Part shown: piece after piece, positions 33,704-40,183 of the stretch
Layout: the number at the start of each line of letters is the position of its first letter
Numbering within the stretch: the first letter of the stretch is position 1
NCBI GenBank assembly: GCA_036741695.1
Contig: DAINRU010000020.1
Span: forward strand, 1-40,183
Reading direction: 5' to 3'
DNA from: JAFANK01 sp036741695
GTDB lineage: Bacteria; Vulcanimicrobiota; Vulcanimicrobiia; Eremiobacterales; Eremiobacteraceae
DNA length: 40,183 nt
Position numbers and translations under genes: made by a program
The notes under the pieces: model-generated
What the model was told of the DNA's origin: nothing
Seen by the model: the letters and a program-made list of their open reading frames with translations, nothing else
Databases searched by the model: none

Positions 33704-34504
33704 TTCACCGACCGCTAAGCGGCCAAACGATTGTCCGGAGGCCGCGCGCGCCCGCATCCTCTCCTCCATAATCTTGCGACCTTCCTCATAGATCGCCAAG
33801 TCGACGCGGTTGTTCTCGAGAATGCGCCGGCGATCGGCTTCGCTGGGCACCGACTTCTCGACGGGTTCGCGCGTCGGGTCGTCGGCGGCGTCGTAGGTCG
33901 AATTATCCCTAGGCAGGGACGTGGGCACCGGCAGGTCGAGCAGCTCGCACAGCATGGCGACGGATGGCTCGAACAATTCCGTGATGCCGACCCAGTCGAA
34001 ATCTCGCAGCGCGGCGATCGCTTCTGCGATCGCTACGTCCTCATCCCGCATGAGCGCTTTGAATCGACGGCCGAGCAGTTGGCTGGCGGCGGTGTTATAG
34101 ATGCTATCTAGTGAGATGATCGAGGTGCTCAGGAACTCGGACAACGTCAGGGATTTGGCGACAGCCGGTCCGTTGACCGGCGGCAAGGAAGTGCGGATGA
34201 AATCCCACGTATACGAGCGCCAGAAATCGTAGAGCGACACGGCTCGGCTGAGCGGATGCCGGAGCATGGTCAGCTTGATGCCGCCGGGACCCATCCCCTT
34301 CATGAAGTCCGTGGTGAAGTGGCCGACGTACAGGCGATAGCCGCGGACCTCATCGGGCTGCCAAGCCCACGTGCCGTCGAGCGGCGGCGGACACAGCTCG
34401 TGCGCTTCGATGCCGGAGCGCAAGATTGCGACGATCGAATTGCCAGCGCATTTCTCAACGGCCATGAAATATATCGGACCACGCGCGTTCATCACGTGCC
34501 CCAT
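33692..34504 (-). CDS. sulfotransferase family 2 protein
   Basis: 270 residues; starts at ATG 34504 or 34492. Transfers sulfate from PAPS to a carbohydrate hydroxyl. The 5'-phosphosulfate loop is seen in FMAVEKCAGNSIVAIL (about residues 13-28, where others have H-x-x-K-T-G-G-T-S). The 3'-phosphate motif is LTMLRHPLSRAVSLYDFWRS (near 80). The remainder holds the LxDFDWVGITELFEPS segment usual before the C-terminal helix. There is no signal peptide, so it should act on the cytoplasmic side before export. It is the only minus-strand gene between the aminotransferase and the ABC exporter and has its own promoter region at 34505-34606. Confidence 0.85.
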   Translation of the reverse strand: MGHVMNARGPIYFMAVEKCAGNSIVAILRSGIEAHELCPPPLDGTWAWQPDEVRGYRLYVGHFTTDFMKGMGPGGIKLTMLRHPLSRAVSLYDFWRSYTWDFIRTSLPPVNGPAVAKSLTLSEFLSTSIISLDSIYNTAASQLLGRRFKALMRDEDVAIAEAIAALRDFDWVGITELFEPSVAMLCELLDLPVPTSLPRDNSTYDAADDPTREPVEKSVPSEADRRRILENNRVDLAIYEEGRKIMEERMRARAASGQSFGRLAVGESAP

Positions 34505-34606
34505 TTGTCTTAGACGACGTATGCCTCCTCCACGACAGAAGAAGCGTCACTGCTGCTGCGGCGCTGGGGGATTTGCCGCCCGGGGTGGGTAACTCAAACG
34601 CTGCCA

Positions 34607-36337
34607 GTGATCTACCGCAGACTCTTTGATTACACTCGCCCGATGCTCGTGCCAATGCTGCTGGGCGTCGCTCTGACGGCAGTCGCATCCATGGCGACCC
34701 TTGGCTACGCCAAGGCAGTGGTGGCGCTCTTCACCGCCGTCCAGACTCACAGCTTGAAGATCCTCGAATTCGGGCTCTTGGCCGGCCTTGGGCTGAACAT
34801 CGTCAAAAACGCAGCGCAGTATTTCGGCTCGTACACGATGCAAGGCGTCGGTCAGAAGGTCATCGCCAGAATTCGTGGGGATCTGTTCACACGCATTCAG
34901 TTCTTGCCGCTTCCGGTATTCGATCGCTGGAGCCGGGGCGAAGTGCAAACGCGCTTCGACATGGACGTGAATCTCATGGTGACGGGGGTCACCTCGCTGC
35001 CCCTCATGTGCAGCGCCGTGATCACGCTGTTGGGCGCGCTCATCTACATGTTCTATTTGGATTGGGTGCTCATGCTGCTCACCATAGCCGTGGCACCGCT
35101 CGTCACCATGATGGTGATCCGATTCTCAAAGCTGGTCAGAGGCGCGACGCAGCAATCGCTCGGCGGCATCGCCGAAATCAACAACGCACTCCAGGAATCG
35201 TTGGATTCGATGCGGGTCATCAAGGCTTTCGCCCGCGAGCCGTATCAAGTTCGCCGTTTCCTGGACCTCAACGAGTCCTATCTCGGCCTGTCGATGAAGC
35301 TGTCGCAAATGCTGTTGACGCAAGTGCCCGTCATCGACTTCCTGGTGACGCTCGGCCTCCTCTCGCTGGCTGGGGTTTCGTTCTACGAACTGGTCATCGG
35401 CCGTAAGACGCCGGCTGAGCTCGCCCAATTCTTGACGCTGGCCATCGCGGCCAGCAATCCCATAAATCAGCTGGCGAACTACTTCGCGGATTTGATGAAG
35501 GCGCTCGTCGGAGCACGGCGCATCTTCGAGGTGCTGGATCTCCCGATCGAGGAGCCAGATGCCCCCGATGCACACCGTCTCGAGAATGTTCGCGGGGCGG
35601 TGGAATTTCAAGATGTGCGATTTGCCTATGACGGAAAGACCGAAGTCTTGCGCGGCGTCTCGACGAGCGTGCAACCAGGCGAGATCATCGCGCTCGTCGG
35701 GCCATCCGGCGCCGGCAAGACGACGCTCGTCAACCTCATACCGCGATTCTACACACCGACATCCGGCGACGTGCTCATCGATGGTCAGAATGTCCGCGAC
35801 CTCACCCTCGCCTCATTACGTGGGGCGCTCGCAATGGTGCCGCAGGATCCGATGCTGTTCTCGGACACAGTGGAGCACAACATCCGCTATGGACGGCTCG
35901 ACGCGTCGCAAGCGGAGATCGAGGAAGCCGCGAAGCTGGCCAACGCTCATGTGTTCATCAGCAAATTTCCCGAGGGATATAAGACCAAGGTGGGGACGCG
36001 TGGTATTCGGCTCTCCGGCGGCGAGCGTCAGCGCATCGCCATCGCCCGCGCCATCCTGCGCGATCCGCGGATTCTGATACTGGACGAGGCGACGTCCTCG
36101 CTGGATGCGCAGTCGGAAGCGCTCATCCAGGAGGCGCTCGAGCGACTATTCGTCGGCCGCACGACGTTTATCATCGCCCATCGCCTTTCGACGATCAGGA
36201 AAGCGACAACCATTCTGGTGCTGGCGGAAGGCCGAATCGTGGAACAGGGCAATCACGCGGAGCTTCTGGCGCGCAACGGCCTCTACGCGAAGCTCTATCA
36301 CACCCAGATGCTGCATCCCGCCGCCAGCAGCTTCTGA
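34607..36337 (+). CDS. MsbA/PglK-like ABC exporter with fused membrane and ATPase domains
   Basis: 576 residues from GTG 34607. Type IV half-transporter working as a dimer. Six membrane helices fill residues ~10-310, with a PNRRxG-like coupling area (LPLPVFDRWSRGEVQTRF). The ATPase has Walker A GPSGAGKTT (Lys371), the Q-loop MVPQDPMLF, signature LSGGERQRIAIARA (Leu469), Walker B ILILDEATSSLD and switch His in IIAHRLSTI. Such transporters flip lipid A, lipid-linked oligosaccharides or teichoic precursors. Here the glycan setting suggests flipping of a lipid-linked oligosaccharide, as PglK does, but sequence alone cannot separate the options. Confidence 0.9.
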   Translation: MIYRRLFDYTRPMLVPMLLGVALTAVASMATLGYAKAVVALFTAVQTHSLKILEFGLLAGLGLNIVKNAAQYFGSYTMQGVGQKVIARIRGDLFTRIQFLPLPVFDRWSRGEVQTRFDMDVNLMVTGVTSLPLMCSAVITLLGALIYMFYLDWVLMLLTIAVAPLVTMMVIRFSKLVRGATQQSLGGIAEINNALQESLDSMRVIKAFAREPYQVRRFLDLNESYLGLSMKLSQMLLTQVPVIDFLVTLGLLSLAGVSFYELVIGRKTPAELAQFLTLAIAASNPINQLANYFADLMKALVGARRIFEVLDLPIEEPDAPDAHRLENVRGAVEFQDVRFAYDGKTEVLRGVSTSVQPGEIIALVGPSGAGKTTLVNLIPRFYTPTSGDVLIDGQNVRDLTLASLRGALAMVPQDPMLFSDTVEHNIRYGRLDASQAEIEEAAKLANAHVFISKFPEGYKTKVGTRGIRLSGGERQRIAIARAILRDPRILILDEATSSLDAQSEALIQEALERLFVGRTTFIIAHRLSTIRKATTILVLAEGRIVEQGNHAELLARNGLYAKLYHTQMLHPAASSF

Positions 36338-36346
36338 CGGGCGACG

Positions 36347-37465
36347 GTGCTGAACAACCTTCGCGTGCTCCTGGTGCAGCGACCCAATGCGCTTGAGCAC
36401 TACGGCGGCGACACGAAGCTCGTGCTCGACACATTTGCAGCGCTCAAAGAGTGCGGCGTCAGCGGGGACCTGGTGGAGAGCGATCGGCCTGACGCGCGTG
36501 GGTACGATGTAGCGCACATCTTCAACGTCGGTCAGCCTGACGTCTGCAAACGGCAAATGGATGCGTGCGAGGAAGCTGGAGTCGCTATAGCCCTGTCGCC
36601 GGTCTGGTTAGACCTACGGGAATATTTCGGACGAGGCTATCTGTACGAGCGTATCTTCCTCAATGCACGAACGACGCCCGAGGTGCTGGGCAAGCTGGGT
36701 AAGTTGAAGCGCCGGGGCGGGCAGCGCGATCTCGACTCGCTCATCAACCGCCGGGAGCGCAAAGAGCTCGAACGCCGGCATCAGGAGCAGTCGGCGCTCC
36801 TCCACCGCGCAAACGTGCTCGTGCCGAACAGCGCGATCGAGGCGCGCGATTGCCTAGTCCAGCTCGGTGTTCGAGAGAAGCCTTTGATCGTCGTTCCGGT
36901 TGCCGCCAATCTTGAGCCGGAGCGATACTGGCAGCGCGAGCGCTCCGGCCTGATGGCGATCGGGCGGGTTGAGACGCGCAAAAACCAGAGCGGGTTGCTC
37001 TTTGCTCTTCGCGATGAGTCGTTTCCCATCGATATCGTCGGCGCGATCCATCACGACGACCTGGTGAAGGTATGTTTGAAGTGGTGCCCTCGAGCGCAGT
37101 TCCACGGTCGCCTGGCACGCGAGCCGATGCTCGAGATGCTAGGACGCTGCGAGGTGCACGCCCTTGTCTCGTGGTGTGAAACCGCCGGCATTGCGACGCT
37201 CGAGGCGGCTGCCGCGGGCGCGAAGATCGTGGTTGCCGATCGCGGAGCAGAGGTCGAGTACTACGGTGATGACGCTGAGTACGCAGACCCGGCGGATCCC
37301 GAGTCCATTCGCGCCGCCGTACTGCGTGCGTTCGCACGCCCTCCGCGGTATCATGGGGACTCGCTTGACCAGCGCATTCGACGGCACACGTGGCGGCACG
37401 CGGCGCTGGAAACGATTCGCGCCTATCAGATTGCGCTCGGGCGCCCGATAGGCGAAAGCTGCTAG
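36347..37465 (+). CDS. family 4 glycosyltransferase (D)
   Basis: 372 residues from a GTG nine bases after the exporter. Opens LRVLLVQRPNALEHYGGDTK. The linker has a charged stretch (RRERKELERRHQEQ), probably helical. The donor half shows GLMAIGRVETRKNQSGLLFAL, FHGRLAREPMLEMLGRCEVHALVS and WCETAGIATLEAAAAGAKIV, which is the E-x7-E motif region, then YYGDDAEYADPADPESI. Cytoplasmic, retaining enzyme of a surface glycan. The stop sits in a CTAG shared with the convergent GT2 gene. Confidence 0.87.
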   Translation: MLNNLRVLLVQRPNALEHYGGDTKLVLDTFAALKECGVSGDLVESDRPDARGYDVAHIFNVGQPDVCKRQMDACEEAGVAIALSPVWLDLREYFGRGYLYERIFLNARTTPEVLGKLGKLKRRGGQRDLDSLINRRERKELERRHQEQSALLHRANVLVPNSAIEARDCLVQLGVREKPLIVVPVAANLEPERYWQRERSGLMAIGRVETRKNQSGLLFALRDESFPIDIVGAIHHDDLVKVCLKWCPRAQFHGRLAREPMLEMLGRCEVHALVSWCETAGIATLEAAAAGAKIVVADRGAEVEYYGDDAEYADPADPESIRAAVLRAFARPPRYHGDSLDQRIRRHTWRHAALETIRAYQIALGRPIGESC

Positions 37466-38463
37466 CGCGACGTGCGGGCGGGCTGGCTCGCGAGGCGGCC
37501 TTCGACACCAAGGCCTACTGCGATCGCGGTCCCCGCGGCAGGCCGGCGCTCGCGGTTCACGGCGCGATAGCGCGCATCGTCAGGCCACCGCCAGCGCAAG
37601 CGGGCTTCGGCCGCGCGCCAGGCGATCAGCCGCAACGCGTTGGCATGGCGCACGGCGTTGCGTAAGCGGTCGCGGCGGCTGCGCCGCGCGGCGAGGGCAT
37701 CGACCTCGGCGAAGATCTCTGCCCGATCGTGGCGCAATGCAGCGATCACCGGTCGCATAGCTTGTGGATGCTCGCCTTTGAAACGGTTAGCCCCGAGCAG
37801 CAGGTGCGCCCATACGGACGCGGGTGTCGCATAGGCGAGCTGCGCTTCGGTGGGCGCTTGGCCCGGACCCAACGACGCGTAGAGGCGGCTTTTCTCCGCC
37901 TCTTCCCGCGGCAACACGACATGAGGGTACTGACACCACTGGGCAGGCAGCGCGATGCGGCGCCCAACCGGTGAAAGCCGCTCGTGGATCTTCCCCGACC
38001 AGCGCAGCGTGGGCGAGAGCCGGACGAAACAGCGGCTGCGGTGCAGTTCGGTCCACCAATCGAACGATCCGAGGAAGAAGCGGCTATATCCATCAACCGC
38101 ATCGACGTCGGCTGGCAGGCGCGGGAGCAGCGCGGCCATCGCCTGCAGCTCCTCCCCGTGCACCTCGTCGGCATCCACGAACAGTCCCCAGGCGCGGGAG
38201 AACGCCGGCGGCGTCGCATCCAGACAGGCATTGCGGGCGGTCGCGAAATCGACGAACGACGAACGTACAAGCGTCAGGCGACCGGCGAGCGCGAGCCGCG
38301 AGCGCAGAACCACGTCCGCGTTTGCGCTCCGGGCAAGTCCTGAATTATCGTTGACGACGGCGTGGTCGCAGACGTCCGCGATCGACTCCAAGACGGCGCC
38401 GAGATATTGCTCAGGCTTGCGTCCCACGATCAACTGAGCGACGATGCCCGGGAAAGACGACAT
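37462..38463 (-). CDS. family 2 glycosyltransferase
   Basis: 333 residues. GT-A fold: the start is FPGIVAQLIVGRKPEQYLGAVLESI, then VVNDNSG, VDFATARNACLDATPP and GLFVDADEVHGEEL, whose Asp-Ala-Asp binds the metal and nucleotide sugar. A WSGKIHERLSPVG segment (acceptor loop, typical of the WaaE/KdtX-like group) follows. The last ~100 residues are a basic, helical tail rich in Arg and Ala (AARRSRRDRLRNAV), perhaps for membrane contact. GGGG lies just before the ATG at 38463 on the minus strand. It is divergent from the next GT4 gene by 85 bases. Confidence 0.83.
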   Translation of the reverse strand: MSSFPGIVAQLIVGRKPEQYLGAVLESIADVCDHAVVNDNSGLARSANADVVLRSRLALAGRLTLVRSSFVDFATARNACLDATPPAFSRAWGLFVDADEVHGEELQAMAALLPRLPADVDAVDGYSRFFLGSFDWWTELHRSRCFVRLSPTLRWSGKIHERLSPVGRRIALPAQWCQYPHVVLPREEAEKSRLYASLGPGQAPTEAQLAYATPASVWAHLLLGANRFKGEHPQAMRPVIAALRHDRAEIFAEVDALAARRSRRDRLRNAVRHANALRLIAWRAAEARLRWRWPDDARYRAVNRERRPAAGTAIAVGLGVEGRLASQPARTSR

Positions 38464-38548
38464 TGAGACCCCAAATTGCGCGCTCCGCCCTACCCCTCCT
38501 TTTGGGACAGCTAGAGGGCGCCAGCCGACCCGTCCTCAACGTTGACAT

Positions 38549-39631
38549 ATGCCGTTGCACATCGGCGTCGACGCGTGGAACCTCACCGGAGATCGACGTG
38601 GAATCGGCCGCTACGTCCGAGAGATCTTGCATACCTGGGCCGGCTGGCAGCCGGAACGCATCGCGCTGACTTTGCTCGTGCCCGAGCGAGCTCCGTGGTT
38701 TTCGCGCAAGCGTTACCTCAAAGAGCTCGGCGGAGCCGACATGGCCGTGCGCCATCGAGGCGCGGCGCGTACGCTCGACGTCGTCTGGTATCCGTGGAAC
38801 GGCATGAGCTGGGTCGCAGGCGTGACGAGCGTCGCATCGTTACACGACGCTAGCCTATTCGCGCTCCCTCCGCCCGACCCGCGCGTCGCCGAAAAAGAGC
38901 AACGCCCACTACGGCTGGCCGCCGCTCTGGCGCAGCTGATCATCACGAACTCACAGTTCTCGAAAGAAGAGCTCGTGCGCTATCTTCCACTCGATCCGGC
39001 CCGGGTCGAGGTGATTCCGCTGGGTGTCAAGGAGTTGTTCGCGCGCGCGCGCAGCGGCGAACGAGCGGCGTCGGCGCGTCCGTATCTGCTGTTCGTCGGC
39101 GAGCCCGAGTCGCGCAAAGGCGTTGCGACGCTGCTGCAGGCCATGATGCTCTTGCCCCCCGAGCTGCGAGCGTCGACCGAGCTGATCGTCGCGGGGGCGA
39201 CCGGCCAGTACCGTTTGCCGCCGGTTCCGGATTCCGTCGTGATGCGTGACGTCGGGTGGGTCGCCGACGAGACGCTCGCGGGTCTGTACGCGGGCGCATC
39301 GGCCTTCGTCTATCCGTCCGAGTACGAGGGCTTTGGGCTTCCCGTCGTCGAGGCGATGGCGGCAGGCACTCCAGTCATCGCCTCGGACACCCGCGGGCTG
39401 CGAGAAGCGGGCGGACAGGCGGCGCTCTTCGTGGAGCCGGGCGATCCGCAGGCGCTGGCGGCGGCAATCGCGCGCGTGCTGACCGATCGAGCCGTCGCTG
39501 CGGATCTTGTCGCGCGCGGTGCGGCGCGCGCCCGCCAGCTGACCTGGGAGGAGACCGCGCGACACACGCTCGCAGTGCTCGAGCGAGCAGCCGCCGAAGC
39601 AAGTGCAGGTGAAGCTTCGAGGCCGACCTGA
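38549..39631 (+). CDS. family 4 glycosyltransferase (MtfB/WbdB-like mannosyltransferase type)
   Basis: 360 residues. The opening IGVDAWNLTGDRRGIGRYVREIL, then SVASLHDASLFALPPPDP and IITNSQFSKEELVRYLPLDPARVEVIPLGV, is typical of the O-antigen mannosyl- and fucosyltransferase branch. The donor half contains YLLFVGEPESRKGVATLLQAM, RDVGWVADETLAGLYAGASAFVYPSEYEGFGLPVVEAMAAG (given in conserved parts; E-x7-E present) and VIASDTRGLREAGGQAALFVEPGDP. All key residues are intact. The next gene starts inside its last 29 bases. Confidence 0.9.
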   Translation: MPLHIGVDAWNLTGDRRGIGRYVREILHTWAGWQPERIALTLLVPERAPWFSRKRYLKELGGADMAVRHRGAARTLDVVWYPWNGMSWVAGVTSVASLHDASLFALPPPDPRVAEKEQRPLRLAAALAQLIITNSQFSKEELVRYLPLDPARVEVIPLGVKELFARARSGERAASARPYLLFVGEPESRKGVATLLQAMMLLPPELRASTELIVAGATGQYRLPPVPDSVVMRDVGWVADETLAGLYAGASAFVYPSEYEGFGLPVVEAMAAGTPVIASDTRGLREAGGQAALFVEPGDPQALAAAIARVLTDRAVAADLVARGAARARQLTWEETARHTLAVLERAAAEASAGEASRPT

Positions 39632-40079
39632 ACCCGCCGTCCGGACATTCGTGGCCGCGACGGACTTAGAAGCCTGGCGCGCGGCGCTCGCCCTGCGCTA
39701 CGCCGTCTTCGTCGTCGAGCAGCACGTGCCGGCGGGTGAGGAGGTCGATCGTCACGACGTGCACGACCGGACATGTCTGCACGTCCTGGCCGATGTCGCG
39801 GGGCTCACGGTTGGAACCGGTCGGATATACGAATCTGCTCGCGGAGAGGGCAAGATAGGGCGTATTGCAGTCGAGGCGAGCCACAGGGGCCTTGGCGCCG
39901 GGACAGCTATCCTAGATGCCCTTATAAAGGAAGGCCAGGATCGGGGTCTGCTCAGCGTTATCCTCGACGCCCAGACCCAGGCGGTCCAGTTCTACGAGCG
40001 GCACGGCTTTACGCCAGAAGGGGAGGTCTTCGTTGACTGCGGCATCCCCCACAGGCGGATGCGGCTGACTCTTATGTAG
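39603..40079 (+). CDS. GNAT-family N-acetyltransferase, ElaA-like
   Basis: 158 residues from GTG 39603, overlapping the glycosyltransferase by 29 bases. Acetyl-CoA-dependent acetyltransferase of unknown acceptor. The start of the fold, ALRYAVFVVEQHVPAGEEVDRHD, resembles the ElaA subgroup. Then come GTGRIYESARGEGKIGRIAVEASHRGLGAG, with the RGLGAG pyrophosphate loop, and LDAQTQAVQFYERHGF near the end, where Tyr is the usual general acid. The protein is complete and a terminator-like palindrome follows at 40109. Confidence 0.87.
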   Translation: MQVKLRGRPEPAVRTFVAATDLEAWRAALALRYAVFVVEQHVPAGEEVDRHDVHDRTCLHVLADVAGLTVGTGRIYESARGEGKIGRIAVEASHRGLGAGTAILDALIKEGQDRGLLSVILDAQTQAVQFYERHGFTPEGEVFVDCGIPHRRMRLTLM

Positions 40080-40108
40080 CAGGGGTTAGCTGGAGACTGC
40101 TGTGTAGC

Positions 40109-40130
40109 AACGGACCTCTAGGTCCGTTTC
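40109..40130. terminator. GGACC/GGTCC palindrome, copy 3, terminator-like
   Basis: Perfect inverted repeat AACGGACCT-CT-AGGTCCGTT, followed by TC, 30 bases after the acetyltransferase stop. It shares its core with the copies at 6380 and 21505. The T-run is short. Confidence 0.6.
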
Positions 40131-40143
40131 GCCTCCCGGCGGC

Positions 40144-40171
40144 TTGACTAGTCGAACCTTTGTGCTATAAT
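40144..40171 (+). promoter_or_regulatory. near-consensus sigma-70 promoter reading out of the window
   Basis: TTGACT (40144-40149), a 16-base spacer, then a perfect TATAAT (40166-40171). This is the best promoter match in the window. Transcription would start near 40178, leaving the driven gene outside. AT content rises sharply here compared with the rest. Confidence 0.75.
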
Positions 40172-40183
40172 CTTTATCTGTGC

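Noticed and set aside
1..40183. CRISPR array, insertion sequence, prophage or integrase
   Set aside because: No regular direct repeats, transposase, integrase or phage structural motifs were seen on either strand.

Overview
The window is GC-rich, densely coded bacterial DNA with short gaps, many 1-4 base stop/start overlaps and frequent GTG starts. A TonB-dependent outer-membrane receptor, a TonB-C-terminal-domain protein and lipoproteins point to an organism with two membranes. Gene content and style would fit an uncultured soil or freshwater lineage such as Candidatus Eremiobacterota, but that is an impression from family content, not something the sequence proves. No rRNA, tRNA, CRISPR array, transposase or phage gene was seen.

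Region 1 (1-6145): the C-terminal end of a probable secreted phosphodiester glycosidase; a secreted protein of unknown role; a gamma-glutamyltransferase-like enzyme overlapping a membrane M48-like/RDD protein whose zinc motif reads CELGH instead of HExxH; and, on the minus strand, an ECF sigma factor with its zinc-finger/FecR anti-sigma factor.

Region 2 (6146-12812): after a 291-base gap with two hairpins comes a plus-strand run: a UPF0158-Fic fusion that lacks the catalytic histidine, an AddB-like iron-sulfur nuclease, a UvrD/AddA-like helicase without its own nuclease domain, and an exported TonB-C-terminal-domain protein.

Region 3 (12809-21468): a three-subunit molybdenum hydroxylase of the xanthine dehydrogenase family on the minus strand (FAD, 2Fe-2S, Mo subunits), divergent from a vitamin B12 uptake operon. 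That operon has a cobalamin riboswitch, with a hairpin over the ribosome binding site, and then permease, ATPase, outer-membrane receptor and binding protein.

Region 4 (21469-27319): a small minus-strand conserved-looking gene, a GSP17M-like membrane protein, a MobA-like nucleotidyltransferase, an MFS transporter, a lipoprotein cytochrome c, a class I photolyase with a cryptochrome-like flavin-site cysteine, and a zinc-knuckle methyltransferase.

Region 5 (27320-40183): a surface-glycan cluster. An FkbM methyltransferase, a NeuD/PglD-like acetyltransferase, three glycosyltransferases and a PglE-like aminotransferase are tightly coupled. They are followed by a sulfotransferase, an MsbA/PglK-like ABC exporter and three more glycosyltransferases. 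Together they look able to make an amino-sugar-containing, methylated and possibly sulfated glycan, move it across the inner membrane and extend it. The window ends with an acetyltransferase, a palindromic terminator-like repeat and a near-consensus sigma-70 promoter pointing out of the window.
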